Positions 42,801-51,560 of a DNA stretch of 64,000 bases are shown in pieces (within the stretch, counting starts at the first letter, position 1; each line of letters starts with the position of its first letter). Both the position numbers and the translations under genes were made by a program. Location: contig JACTVC010000002.1 in NCBI GenBank assembly GCA_018417955.1, positions 4,588,001-4,652,000 on the forward strand, given 5' to 3'. The notes beneath the pieces were generated by a model. That model saw nothing but the letters and a program-made list of their open reading frames with translations. It was not told the origin of the DNA and ran no database searches. The DNA is from Laccaria trichodermophora. Taxonomy: Eukaryota; Basidiomycota; Agaricomycetes; Agaricales; Hydnangiaceae.

Positions 42801-44054
42801 GCCGCCGCCTTCTCCACCTCCGCCACCGCCTCCGTTACCGCCGCCACCGTTGTCTTGTGGCGGAACGTACCAAGAGGCAGGTGGATTCGGTCCGTTAGGT
42901 CCATTAGGGTTGCCACCCCTTCCAGCGTTTCCGCTATGGCCAGAGGAGGAGGATCCTCCGGAAGGAGGACCTTGACGATTAGGTATGGGATTATTCCCAG
43001 AGTTGGGATCTCCATTCCGGTCGGATGGTGGGTTTTTGTACTGAAAGGTGTAACTAGTCCACGACTTAGGACTGGGTATGCGCGAACTAAACGCAGCAGG
43101 AGTTCGAGTGTTGTGATGGTTATTACTGGAGGCTATTGTCGTGGGGCCTTTATTCGAGGTACCTGTTTTGACCGAGGAAGAATCCACAGCGGAAACTCCT
43201 ATCGCTCCTACGCCTGGTAACCTTGTTACGGGATGCCGTTTAGACAGCAGGGCAGATATGGAACCCGGTACCGTGGGTTCTGGAGCGAACCTAACGTTTT
43301 GACCTTCAGTAGCAGCGGGTTGTCGCGCTAAGTCGTGTTTGGTAGTAGGAGTTACGGAGGAATTCCTGGTAGTGTGAGATTCCGCCCGATTGATTCCTTG
43401 AAATCCATGTGAGCGGTGTATAGTAGGATTCTTGGGGATTTGGCTATCCTTGTAGACTCGTTTGCGCAAATATGCAGCAATTTCTGTTAAATCCTCTGGC
43501 AACTTATCGTAGTATTCTGACCTAGCCAGTAATTGTCCGACCTTGCTTCTAGCGGATCCATTGCCGAAGATAGAGCGTAGCGATCCTCTGGTGGATTCAT
43601 AGGAGCTGACAGACATTTGATCTCCCGTTCCATACATTCGTGTAAGGGCGTTGATTTCTTGGGCAAGGTGTTTAGCGGCAACGGTTGTCGTTGTAGGTAG
43701 GCTACGTGCAATAGTCAGTTGACAGATTGTGTCAGAGGGACTTACCTTTTGGGGTTTCTCCGCGCTTATGCACTCACGGACTTCATCTTGGTGAAGTCCG
43801 CGGTGCCCCCACCATTGTGAAACCGAACGTGTATCCGTGACTTCTCGATGGAGTCGCGCGCACGAGATGGCAGCGGAGAAGAGGTGAGGTACTCGCGAGA
43901 GCGAGGAAGATGAGGAGACGCGTGGCGTCTTCTCGGGTGAGCGTCCCTGTAACCCTGGGAGGGGGACGTTGTCACCCGACGTCGGACTCTGGTATCCCGG
44001 AGGGGAGGCATCAGGTTGCCTAACCGTAAAGCGTATCCGTGACCCAATCCACAT
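36876..44054 (-). CDS. Gypsy-2 Gag-Pol polyprotein with chromodomain
   Basis: A single 2392-codon frame. Gag core near residues 450-640 (LSWWETLPAPDRDYFSVDW), after a Gly/Asn/Pro-rich linker. Zinc knuckle CYICTSPKHFHRDC at 724-737. Aspartic protease LDSGAD at 920-925. RT with YIDD at 1430-1433. RNase H with TDAS at 1578-1581. Integrase HHCC to about 1998 and a DDE core D2028, D2090, E2126 (35 residues between the last two). C-terminal chromodomain near 2331-2388 (YLIRWKGYGPADDSW), marking a chromovirus that probably targets methylated-histone chromatin. No stops or frameshifts. The ATG at 44054 lies inside the LTR beside a TATA-like motif, so the real start is probably downstream, for example Met139. 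Confidence 0.95.
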   Translation of the reverse strand: MWIGSRIRFTVRQPDASPPGYQSPTSGDNVPLPGLQGRSPEKTPRVSSSSSLSRVPHLFSAAISCARLHREVTDTRSVSQWWGHRGLHQDEVRECISAEKPQKVSPSDTICQLTIARSLPTTTTVAAKHLAQEINALTRMYGTGDQMSVSSYESTRGSLRSIFGNGSARSKVGQLLARSEYYDKLPEDLTEIAAYLRKRVYKDSQIPKNPTIHRSHGFQGINRAESHTTRNSSVTPTTKHDLARQPAATEGQNVRFAPEPTVPGSISALLSKRHPVTRLPGVGAIGVSAVDSSSVKTGTSNKGPTTIASSNNHHNTRTPAAFSSRIPSPKSWTSYTFQYKNPPSDRNGDPNSGNNPIPNRQGPPSGGSSSSGHSGNAGRGGNPNGPNGPNPPASWYVPPQDNGGGGNGGGGGGGEGGGGGGNSGGPNSQDPNITPWWRLPEEWQLNRKLNSAVLPEWDGAGETAINYLSNMGFLARLGPKMKEGIAQLAPFKWTSYALSWWETLPAPDRDYFSVDWDNMMVGIQAHFLDEEWVRDRTFEFDEMTFRNKGHEQESPLEYIQRRVRYHHFLHPDEVDGPTAVARILRRQPVEWSHYLNEIICPTILSVQSVAKRMRNGLVTSWQQAERNKRPAPYYRNNRSRAVHAAVAEPISQGVQLESYSSDEEEELERDVNFTSNNNRKPPPRTGGRKPAPAKQEFPHGKTVNGITFERDDSKVSPREPNGDCYICTSPKHFHRDCPHYGKWNALRNAHKIHIVWDEEEEADREYLVMLVESNTALSAYESERLLKTYATEIHSSKGCYRNSFAAEKRVETAADMRDKEMNTEQRTDAKLHKVYPAHRNAHKTKGYNKGKSKEELDAPQKNKLAPGKVKRTERIYDPGRVFPAVKGRSLPEGMGSLGTRALHMPAKVGNLEMESIRARLDSGADITLISEEYWKSMPDTPRLREGLRMKLYQLTGGAKVLGYIRTNLFVLARDESIVSFELEAYVVRNMNVPLLLGEDFQTTYELGLTRYASGHCEVAVGRSGRVILAASTENIDLGFEIRAAHTMQSFVRRKAVARAKPKISAIKLMEVVALDDTLIHPNSVCNVAVHAMFDGREDWIVEKVIIGTEDQNVMAAPTTWISASCPFIPIANPSTHPRYVRAGEVVGYLHDPENLIDKPRDKEHLDKMAASAEALRKTIVGTLKAQDLASATNPMADSPGHDDRFEENESWGPKTTAVPEDPVNGDVDQLVNLGPDIPEEYRERLADVLRRNAAAFGVNGRLGHMDARVQIPLLPNTQPISEPMYGASPAKREVIDQQMKTWFEAEVIEPSVSPWGFPALVVYRNGKPRLVIDYRKLNAKTIPDEFPIPRQSEIIQALSGSQVLSSFDALAGFTQLEMADDAKEKTAFRCHLGLWQFKRMPFGLRNGPSIFQRVMQGILAPFLWLFALVYIDDIVVYSKNWTEHLEHLDRVLGAIAAAGITLSPAKCYVGYSSILLLGQKVSRLGLSTHKEKVQAIMDLARPTSVNDLQKFLGMVVYFSSYIPFYSMIAAPLFDLLKKGVKWQWRAEQEVAYNQAKDALANAPVLGHPITGQAYRLYTDASDVALGASLQQVQTIQVKDLKGTPCYARLETAWNANKDVPNLVAKLQDQHEVEQRDEWGATLDETIIHVERVIAYWSRTFKSAERNYSATEREALAAKEALVKFQPFIEGESITLITDHAALVWARVYENANRRLAAWGAVFAAYPGLKIVHRAGRIHSNVDPLSRLIRIPPHDSPLNDDNIPIEQDDLKRGIAQKVEDRIFRAAAPKAAFCVMWWEDIVDKMAASVRTRRQLAADKKRELPVVTEEPVSVEAPNDSKPMPVSDEQGDILPFTKSDPWTYPVGVKSSASPPEEEWSSRSQLLISVDPSICKEFAEGYETDNFFAPRYLKVQPNERTIISASHFQRGQDGLLYFIDAGWKTRLCVPKSKINYVLRWIHESPYESAHAGPRRFIARLQELFYWPTMNKDAEAFATTCDVCQKIKADHRAKMGALRPAHIPSRPFSTVSMDMITGLPASGEQGYTAILVIVDKLTKFAIIIPTHTTLTQEGFAKLFVERVVNIYGLPEVIISDRDRRWATIFWKSVVANYGSVMALSSAHHPQTDGQTEILNATIEQMLRAYVSSDKESWSNWLSVLAYSYNSSVHSSTKYSPNFLLMGYNPRISTGVIAPEIDPSRRPFLPSQSAEDFVEMLEMHRNYAKDAIALAQDRQAKAYDKKRRPTQTLKVGDYALVNPHSLELVDVEGTGKKLVQRMIGPFEVIEKINPQVYRLRLPDTYSMHPVFNLDHLKKYNSSPEEFGERTELPSTRDLKASEEYEVEAILGHRLVGKKKANRRMYLIRWKGYGPADDSWASEYDLRNSPQLRREYLKSKGLLI
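43702..43745 (-). other. Candidate intron in the Gypsy-2 leader
   Basis: On the minus strand AAAAG|GTAAGT begins a 44-nt stretch with an AACTGAC branch-like site and a CACGTAG acceptor. The stretch is also open in the Gag frame, and 44 is not a multiple of three, so splicing would disconnect the LTR-internal ATG from Gag and favour a downstream start. Confidence 0.4.
43801..43814 (-). promoter_or_regulatory. Candidate primer-binding site
   Basis: One base after the 5' LTR the minus strand reads TGGTGGGGGCACCG. It begins with TGG, as expected for pairing with the CCA end of a tRNA. The matching tRNA was not identified. Confidence 0.5.
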
Positions 44055-44183
44055 ATGTATATAATGTGGTTATCAAGTAAGGTGCAAGAAAGTCCAGCTC
44101 AACTATATACAACAAGAGATAAACAAAGGTAAACTATGGTCCCATATCATGCAATCGAACTAGGACGTCCGTCCGCCGTTACA
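43816..44183 (-). repeat. 5' LTR of Gypsy-2
   Basis: 368 bp, identical by eye to 32787-33154, followed by the second GGTTT at 44184-44188. Confidence 0.97.
44057..44065 (-). promoter_or_regulatory. TATA-like motif in the LTR
   Basis: The minus strand reads ATTATATAC. It is the only TATA-like motif noticed in the LTR. It lies 2 nt upstream of the ATG at 44054, so transcription from it would start downstream of that ATG. The same motif is in the 3' LTR near 33028-33036. Confidence 0.4.
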
Positions 44184-44188
44184 GGTTT
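44184..44188. other. Target-site duplication of Gypsy-2 (GGTTT)
   Basis: Identical to 32782-32786. Confidence 0.85.
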
Positions 44189-45089
44189 ACTGCAGTGAAC
44201 AATATGGCTTGCGCATCAGCCAATATTTACCTCTGGTAATTTGCATGAATAATAGACAACAGTAATGATTCAGTAGGTAGGCTAGTCTATTATGGGCAAT
44301 TACCAATATAAACTCAATATAAGAGCAGTCAGTAAAAACCTTCATTATCTGAAGAAGCAGAATTTAGAGGCTATAACTATATAAAAAATAGCTGAATACC
44401 AATAGATACAGTTGCATGCAATATATAATCTGCTGTTTCTAGAACAAAAATACAATATAAAAGTTAAAGGGCAAGTTTAGGACCAAAATTATCTTTATGA
44501 TAAATTTTGTGGAAAAGTTGAATCCAGAAGATAAAAGTTTGAATGGTCAGAAATTTTTGAAGTTATTTTTTTGAAACTAGGACCCCAGATACTCCATGAC
44601 ACTGGCAGGAAATTTTTTGCCTATGTGACATGGCTAAAACATTTCTGAGCAGTGTGACATGCTCAAAAGATTTTTCAGCAGTGTGACATGGCTCAAACAT
44701 TTCTTAGCAGTGTGACATGACAAAAAGATTTTTCAGCAGTGTGACATAGCTAAAACATTTCCAACCAGTCTGAAACACTTCAAATATTTCCGACCACTCT
44801 AACATGCTTCAAACATTTCCAACCAGTCTGAAACACTTCAAATATTTCCTACCACTCTAACATGCTTCAAACATTTCCAACCACTTTCAGATGGCTAGGA
44901 TATTTTTCAATGCAATATATCAACCCAAATATTTCTGGTCACAATATTGAAGGTCAAACATTTTTGCCCAATGCAATAATATATTTTCCTCCAGAGGCAA
45001 AAAAATAAATGGCCAAGGAACCTATTAGCCTGGATACATTCTTACATTTTACAAGGCTAATAGCTTGGTCAAGGTGGGTGACTGAAGTG
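44189..45089 (-). repeat. Right terminal arm of B2, outer part
   Basis: Reverse complement of 27051 to about 27945, ending GTGGGTGACTGAAGTG. It carries the same subterminal repeat arrays as the left arm. No gene. Confidence 0.85.
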
Positions 45090-45097
45090 CATAATGT
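45090..45097. other. Right target-site duplication of B2 (CATAATGT)
   Basis: Identical to 27043-27050. It lies only about 15 bp downstream of the F-box gene stop codon. Confidence 0.85.
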
Positions 45098-45112
45098 AGA
45101 CAACAGCTCACT

Positions 45113-46280
45113 TTAAAGGTAGTTCGCTGGTAAGTATGTTGAGTAATTTTGAGGAGTTGTTTGATGATCAACAAAGCATATCAAAACAGTTGTCGAATCA
45201 GCTACCCATGTTAGTTCAGAGAGGCTGACTTTCTGTCCTCCTACTTGGATGATGTTTACTGAACATAGAAGCAGGAAATGTGTTTTGTTCAGCATAGTTT
45301 GCAAATTTTGCCAATCGAGACGCTTGCCATCATCTGGTCTCATCACAAGAAAAAGTTCTTCAAGCTTCCACCCTCCAGCTGATCTCCACCTGACCAAGCT
45401 CTTACTGACTTCGCTGAAGTTGCCTCTGTCGTCGCATATCAGGACACATACGCTGGTCACCAACGTGGTATTGCAGAAGCTTTCCAGATGGCGCATGGCT
45501 GTATTTAATTAATATTGCTCCTTAAATATAATGTAGTGACACACCAGTGATGGCAAGAATTTCGATGTTTGGTTTCCAATCATGTAGGATGCTGCCTGGT
45601 ATTGACACTGAATAATGAAGGTGCAATACACGGACAGAAGATAAATCCATTATGGGACTTGAGTCGTTCCATTTAGCCTTGAATAAATGTGCAAACACGA
45701 ATGCATCATTCTGTGCAACATACAGTACGGTTGGCTTTGGGATGGGTCTTCTGATGAACCTTTTGACTCCAGCATGAGGAGTGAAGTTTATGTGAAGGTC
45801 ATGAAGTTTCAGACGCATGATGTTGTGACAGTGTGCAAAGGTGGTGACTGGAAAGTATCGAAATCGAGAGAGTGTGAGGGTTGTGAGGTTTGGTGAGGAA
45901 AAGACGCAAATAAATTCAGTCTGTAGCTCTTCTGGGATGATGTTCCAGTTCCTTACAGGATATCCTCCTGTAAGCTCGAAACTCTTTAGCAAGAAAAACC
46001 GTTGCATCAGGCCCGTCTGTGTGTCCCAGTCAGAGTCATCCAGATGATAACAAAGGTGGTATATATATTGGGTGATGTGTGGACTGGCATGGAAAAGTTT
46101 GAAAAGGTGTCGGACTGAGGGCCCTGCAACAGAAATTGTTGCGAAAAGATGTCTTTGCGATGGTTGAACCAACAATCGGCATGTTTGGGACATGGAGGAC
46201 AGTGTTTTCCAATCTTCAGCAAGCATAAGCAGGTCCAAGATGGTATCTTGTAAGACATCAAATGGGACGGTGACTCGCAT
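45113..46280 (-). CDS. F-box-like protein, two exons
   Basis: Exon 1 is 46280-45545, the intron is 45544-45499 (46 nt, GTGTGT donor, ATACAG acceptor) and exon 2 is 45498-45113. Splicing keeps the frame and gives 373 residues. The N-terminus VPFDVLQDTILDLL..LSSMSQTCRLLVQPSQRHLF is typical of mushroom F-box proteins, which act as substrate adaptors of SCF ubiquitin ligases. The rest looks like degenerate leucine-rich repeats (LTTLTLSRFRY, LKLHDLHINF, VRVLHLHYS). The substrate is unknown. The start ATG follows AAAAAGGA. The stop lies close to the B2 insertion, so the 3' UTR has probably been replaced. The family assignment comes from the N-terminal motif alone. Confidence 0.7.
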
Positions 46281-46638
46281 TCCTTTTTCTAATTGTTCGT
46301 CAGTTCAATACAGTAGTAGATTAGCCAGCTTACTTGTGATCAAAAGCTTGTAGTATGGAATAAATCCTGACAAGATTACTAAGCAGAGTCCAATTCAGCA
46401 GTAACACATCGTGTGGCCTTCAAAATTGCTGAAATGTAACCCTTGTAACACATAATTTTTGCCATTGCGGAAACCGTTTTGTTATCACTGTCTCAAGTAG
46501 AATTTTGCTGTCATGTTTATTGCTTGAAGTTGGAGAAACATATTCATACCACCATTTCAATTGACTTGATGAGTTTGTGCATACCAATATCTTATTTCTC
46601 ATAATTATTTACAAACGGCCTATGTAACTATGTATCTA
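46281..46638. other. Intergenic, no gene seen
   Basis: Upstream of the F-box gene and downstream of the next minus-strand gene. Short frames only. Confidence 0.5.
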
Positions 46639-47593
46639 TCACCACTCAGCATTACACTTTATCAAGGTGGTTCTCAATTCAGGTCGATGTTTGATGAGGA
46701 AGTTAACTGCTAATGTTTTTGTTTGTCGTATAAGTAATGTTGACTCCTTATAACCTTTAAGGAAGTCCCTCCACTTTGAGACTGGACGAGGCTGGGCACT
46801 GCCTGAACGAATTGCAGCAAGACAGGTTGAATATAATGCTTCTGCCCATTCACTCCATTCACCATAAACTTGATTTGTAGATTCATTGTCAAGGATACTG
46901 GATGGCGGCCACCAAGACTTGACAGCTGTATCGTTGGCACGAGCTATCAAATAGATCAGGTCAGCACTCATATTGGTTAAAAAGAGAATCAAAAAACATA
47001 CATGTTCCACATATATATGTTCCACACAAAAGATCCATCTCATGTTTCGATAACTTGTCATCCACGAATTCTTTGCCATCACCCTCAATAGAAAACATAC
47101 TAGTACCACCAATAGGACCCTCCAAAACTTCATCCAGGCTAACACTGCCTATAACTAATCTCCAGAAGTATCCACCCTGAAGGATTGCAGCTCGAATACG
47201 AGGCCGACAAAGCATACATGCCCTGAAGTACAGATATGCTTCATAGTCAGCTTGCGTGAAGACATAGTCTTGAGGACGACTGGGTAAATAAACGTCAACT
47301 TCAGGTACTGATGGTGACAATGGGATCTGAGCCCTTGAGGCCAAGGTTCGAAATGCAATGCCACGACCTGCCAGATACCTAGCAATATTGATATCCAGGA
47401 ATCGATCATCAAGTCTACAGACAAGCAATGCATCTGATGCTGATGTGACTGCCAATTTCCATGGCACTGTGGCTTCTACTCCAAAGTCAAAGATATACCA
47501 GGTTTTGATATGTTTTCTATCATCTTTGTATGGGTGATTGAAATCATGCCGTTCATTGTTATGAGTCCTTACGAGTTTACGAGTAAGACTCAT
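46639..47593 (-). CDS. Unknown fungal protein, two exons
   Basis: Exon 1 is 47593-47002, the intron is 47001-46944 (58 nt, GTATGT donor, GTGCTGAC branch site, TTGATAG acceptor) and exon 2 is 46943-46639. The joined length is divisible by three and gives 298 residues. Blocks such as WKLAVTSASDALLVCRL, YLAGRGIAFRTL, QDYVFTQADYEAYLYFR, QGGYFWRLVIGSVSLDEVL and EWSEWAEALYSTCL resemble a multi-copy Agaricomycete family that I recall only as hypothetical proteins. No known domain, signal peptide or membrane segment is visible. It may be the C-terminal part of a longer family. Function unknown. Confidence 0.65.
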
Positions 47594-47639
47594 TCTTTAT
47601 CAACTGAGGACTTAGGCAAAATTTTAATTCATTGATTCA

Positions 47640-48112
47640 TTGATTCATTTACCTTTCATCACCGCGGGAACCTTTTCCCTTAAACAGAAAAGCAGCCATA
47701 AAATCAGTAAAAATGGCAAAAAAATATGTAGAAAATCAGACTATTGCTTAGTAAGTTAGGGAGGCTGTGTTCAGGGTTCAGGGTCCATATCCAAATATAG
47801 AAAGCTGTCTGAAAAATGGAAACAGATAAGTAGAGAAGCAGTGAAAAATAAGTATGGTATTTACCATTGCCATGATCATGAAGGGACTGTGTTCAGGGTG
47901 CAGGGTCCATCTCTAAAAATAGAACAAAACCAGAAAGATTGTGTAAAATAATTACAAAGTAAGCAAAAAATAGAGAAGAAAAATAGGAATGATATTTGCT
48001 GTTGTCATGATGTTGAAGGGGCTGTGTTCAGGGTCCATATCTAAATATAGACAGAGCAAAAAAAAACAACTCAGAGAAAATAGCTATAAAATGAGGAAAA
48101 AGTGAAGAAACT
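47640..48112. repeat. Three degenerate ~120-bp units
   Basis: GGCTGTGTTCAGGGT..CAGGGTCCATATCYAAATATAG-like phrases recur near 47763, 47888 and 48021, spaced about 125-135 bp. They resemble the minus orientation of the 13190-13800 repeats. Confidence 0.65.
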
Positions 48113-48119
48113 TGTAGAC
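48113..48119. other. Left target-site duplication of A-large (TGTAGAC)
   Basis: Seven bases identical to 56857-56863. An eighth base would mismatch. Confidence 0.7.
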
Positions 48120-48860
48120 CACTTCAGTCACCCACTAACAACTGACTATTAGTCTTGCAAACTCCATGAATACTACAGGACTAAATGTCAGGGTGTATAT
48201 CTATATTGTATATATCCTGGCACTTGTATATCTCCACTTTTATGTGAATATATTTTGACATCCAATGTCACACCAAATATATTTCTAGTGTGTCACACAC
48301 CCCAAAATATATTTCTTCACTGAGATGGACACCAAATATATTTCTTATGCCTGGACCCTGAATTGTGACTGTCACACTGTAGAAATATATTTCTGGTCTG
48401 GGATGGACTTAGGATATATTTTGCAGCTGGAGTTGACCAAGGATATATTTCTTCAGCCACTAGGGGTGTCTGGGGTCCCAGTTTCTAAAAAAAAACTTGT
48501 GATTTTCTGTAATGTGGGACATATATTCCAGATGATGTTTCTACTATTTTTAGGGTTTTAGCCACCATCTGGAGCTGTGTTTCCTTGACTGTTTGTAGGA
48601 TATAGACCACTATTATGGCTTAGATGAAGGCTCCAACAGTCTGACTGTCCAGTTCTTTCTCATGGCACTTGAACATTGTGGATCAAAACCATTCAAGTTG
48701 GAGGACTATGGCTTGAGCAATGAACATTCTAGATCAGAACTGTTCAAGTTGGAGGGTTTTGACTTGGGCAATGAACGTCATAGCTCAATGACTATGACTT
48801 GGGCATGAACATTCTAAATCAAAATCATTCAAGTTGGAGGGCTATTATATATTGGTTTGC
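48120..48860 (+). repeat. Left outer arm of A-large
   Basis: Inverted match to 55985-56856. Contains repeated AAATATATTTC motifs, the phrase GGGACCCCAGAC (complement side) also found in family B, and a cluster of CATTCAAGTTGGAGG repeats at 48660-48840. Confidence 0.85.
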
Positions 48861-49485
48861 TCACCCAAGAGCCACTGCTCAATCCATGTGATCCACACTT
48901 GGATGGAAGTTTTATGGTCACACCATAAAGCTCACAACAACACTATATCATTTGCTTTGGTGTGACTTTGATTGCTCATATGACAAGGGATTCAACTCCC
49001 TTATCTTTGGTACATATTCATTTACTTACTTTCCACTAACAGAACATGAGTGCTTTCCTCACAGTCACATGCCACTTGAGTAAACCACGCACATGTACAA
49101 TAGTATTATCATCCTATTCTTTATCAGCTTCTGAAAGAAGCATGCTACCATACTTTCACCATCTGAGGTAAGTGGTGTTGTTCTGAGTTGATCACTAATA
49201 GTCTTCTGCATAAGAAGAAGTGTTAGCTCATCAGATTGCAATCTCATCCCCAATCCATACGTCTGTTACTTGACTTTCCATGGATTTCCTGGAGAGTTGC
49301 TAGGATTGTAGCATTGGATTTCTGTCATAACATCAATCCTCACTTGAGTGTGATCATAGACCATCTCCTTCACAGGAGAGGATCCTCACACCTTTGACAT
49401 TGTTATCTGATCTTGATGACAAGAGACTGCAGGATACACAGAGTTGGTGCTCCTCATATTAGAACTTATTACTCACAGAACACCT
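48861..49485. other. Unassigned left-arm sequence
   Basis: No counterpart in the right arm and no recognisable gene. It is a possible captured sequence. Confidence 0.4.
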
Positions 49486-49585
49486 GCTACAGCTCATGCA
49501 TCCATTTTTAGATTCCCTTATAGCTGATAACTCACAAGTGAGATGAGAGTTCTCCTTTCTATAATGATCTTGTCTCTCCTTTCTA

Positions 49586-50036
49586 AGGTAGCAGACAGCC
49601 ATACCTCACTAATGTCACATGAGCTGTCCTAATTGGGCAACTTTCTACAAAGTAGACGATAATGGAAGAGCAATGTGTACTGCTGCAAAATCGAGCTGAA
49701 CATTTTAATTGAATTGGCATTCAGGGTGCTTTTGCAAGTTTTCAGAACTTGATTTGAAAATCTGAAGGAGGAGTTTCAATTATACAGATTCCACAGAGTG
49801 TGCTTTGATTCACATAATGTGCTACCATATGCAACACCAATTTCAAAACTCCTCCTCAAGATCTTAATTTTCCACCAAGAAAATTGGTAGTTGCTCATTT
49901 GATAGCATTCTCTACAAAATGTTCTGGCTCAATTTGCTAAATCCTGCATGGTAAATATTTGAGAAGTGTTTCTGTCAAAAATGACTGTTTTGGGATGGAT
50001 CATGTGATATTAGTGAGGTATGGCTGTCTGCTACCT
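49586..50036. mobile_element. Small TA-flanked MITE
   Basis: A 451-bp element with ~36-bp inverted ends (AGGTAGCAGACAGCC and complement), flanked by TA at 49584-49585 and 50037-50038. The matching site in the right arm reads TTTCTA-TGAGG without the element, giving a natural empty site with one TA. TA duplication suggests a Tc1/mariner-type non-autonomous element. Confidence 0.8.
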
Positions 50037-50199
50037 TATAAGGCTCTTGTCTCAACAGCTCACTCCCTCAGCCAGGTAAGTCTTCACTCACCATCAGAAG
50101 GGCTCTCACAATAACAGTTTCCTCTATCTACATAGCATTACTGTCATCTGTTTTGTCACCCACTTCCTAATTGTATTATATACTATGTAGAACTCATGT

Positions 50200-50720
50200 A
50201 TTGTCATACCTCTAATGGAAATGGCCAGAATCAGGTGCATGCTGCACCTAATTTCTCATGTTCTGATTTCTGATTTTTGGCTATTTTCTCTCAACTCCTT
50301 CTCAAATGGCCTCTGCAAATGTGCACAAGCCTGGTTGTCATTGGTACTGTATAAAATTACTGCCAATATATTGTGATATGTATTTTCTTCACACATCTTC
50401 TTGATATATATATTTGCAAAAATATATCCACAGTGAATTTCCACTTCCCATGAACTGGGTGAAATTATCATCCTTGCATATATATAATCACAGAATATAT
50501 CCAAACCACAGTATATACTTGGAAGATATATCTGAAGTTATATATCCAAGCAACAGTACATATACACTTTACATTTACACATCCTCTTGATTTATATATT
50601 TGCAAAGATACATATATCCACAGTAAAAACCACAGATATATCTGAAGTTATACATATATCCAAGTAACAGTGTACATATACTTAGTAGATTTATATAAGA
50701 GAAAGACACAGTTTATTCAA
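50200..50720 (+). repeat. AT-rich inner arm of A-large, left
   Basis: Inverted match to 54200-54770. Contains many ATATATCCA and TTTGCAAAxATATATCC motifs. No gene. Confidence 0.75.
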
Positions 50721-50759
50721 TATAACTACATAAAGTTACATTACTACATCAAATATTAA

Positions 50760-50990
50760 ATAAAGGGAAGGGGGAGGGAGGGAGGGAGGGAGGGAGGTGG
50801 TAGGCAGTGAGGAAAAGGGGTGGGGGGCAATCAGGGAAGGGGGGAGGGGTGGTAGGCAGTGAAGGAAAGGGGTGGTGGTGGGCAGTGAGGTAGAGGGTGA
50901 GGGGGTGATGGGCAGTAAAGGGGAGGAAGTGGTTAGTGAAGGAGGGGTAAGGGGTTGGTGGGCAGTGAGAGAGAGGGGGATGAAGGTGGG
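50760..50990 (+). repeat. G-rich minisatellite
   Basis: Runs of GGGAGGGAGGGAGG and GGTGGTAGGCAGTGAGG units. The mirror copy is C-rich at 53830-54180. Four or more G-runs in a row could form G-quadruplexes; that is inference. Confidence 0.8.
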
Positions 50991-50999
50991 GGTGGGGTA

Positions 51000-51560
51000 T
51001 TGAGCCTCGTCGCCGTGTGTGGGTGGTGGGCGCTCATCGCGTCTTCGTCGTCGCCGTGCGTCGTTTGTAGTCCCTCGTCGTCGTTGTCGTCAGTCGTTTG
51101 TACGCCCTCCTCCTCCTCGTCGTCCGTGGTTTGTACGTCCTCGTCGTCGCCCGTCGTCTCTTCGCTTTCGTCGTCGTCCGTGGTTTGTACGCCCTCGTCG
51201 TCGTCCGTTCGCTCTTGTCGTCGTCCGTGGTTCATACGCCCTCGTCGCCGTCCGTCGTCTGTTCGCTCTCGTGGTCGTCCGTCGTTTGTACGCCCTTGTC
51301 GACGTCGTCATCATACGTCTTTCGACGCTGTCGTCACGCCGTTGATTGGGGTCTGTCCCTGCCTGCGGTCGTTTCGCGTCGTGAGGTGGCCACTGACGGG
51401 CGGCATGCCCCTTCCTTTGGGGAGGGGGTGGCATGGTGATGTGGGGGGTGCTGTCCGTCAATCGCCAGTGGGCGGTCGACGGCTGTGGTGTTGTGTTAGT
51501 TACGTGGGTGGTCATAGACGTGGAGGGACTTACCGTACCCAATATATAGTGACGACGACG
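51000..51560 (-). repeat. GC-rich GAC-repeat minisatellite, left copy
   Basis: On the minus strand, units of GACGACGACGAGGGCGTAC type recur about every 30-40 bp and translate to DDDEGVQTTD repeats ending DGDDEDAMSAHH. The same unit is at 53400-53830 on the plus strand. Open frames in all six phases follow from the repeat structure, so a gene is not claimed. Confidence 0.75.

Larger units (their letters stand above)
32787..44183 (-). mobile_element. Intact Ty3/Gypsy chromovirus (Gypsy-2) nested in B2
   Basis: An 11.4-kb element on the minus strand with identical 368-bp LTRs (TGT..ACA on the plus strand), a 5-bp duplication GGTTT, a single long Gag-Pol frame with a chromodomain, and a second long frame between Pol and the 3' LTR. 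It interrupts the B2 arm exactly where the other arm reads continuously (AAACATAGGT to CTGCAGTG), so it is younger than B2. Its GC content is visibly higher than the surroundings. LTR identity and open frames indicate a very recent insertion. Confidence 0.97.
27051..45089. mobile_element. Palindromic TIR element, family B (B2), with nested Ty3 element
   Basis: Both ends carry inverted CACTTCAGTCACCCAC followed by CTTGACCAAGCTATTAGCC, and are flanked by a perfect 8-bp duplication, CATAATGT. Without the nested retrotransposon the element is about 6.6 kb. The arms match in inverted orientation from the ends inward for about 1.9 kb (27051-28960 against 45089-44189 plus 32781-32180), then continue as oppositely oriented ~105-bp repeat arrays around a unique centre. 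There is no transposase frame, so it looks non-autonomous. An 8-bp duplication is used by hAT, P, MULE and Zisupton/KDZ-type elements; the superfamily is unresolved. Confidence 0.85.

Noticed and set aside
27051..45089. B2 as an autonomous CACTA element because the ends begin with CACT
   Set aside because: CACTA elements make 3-bp duplications; B2 has 8 bp, and no matching transposase is present.
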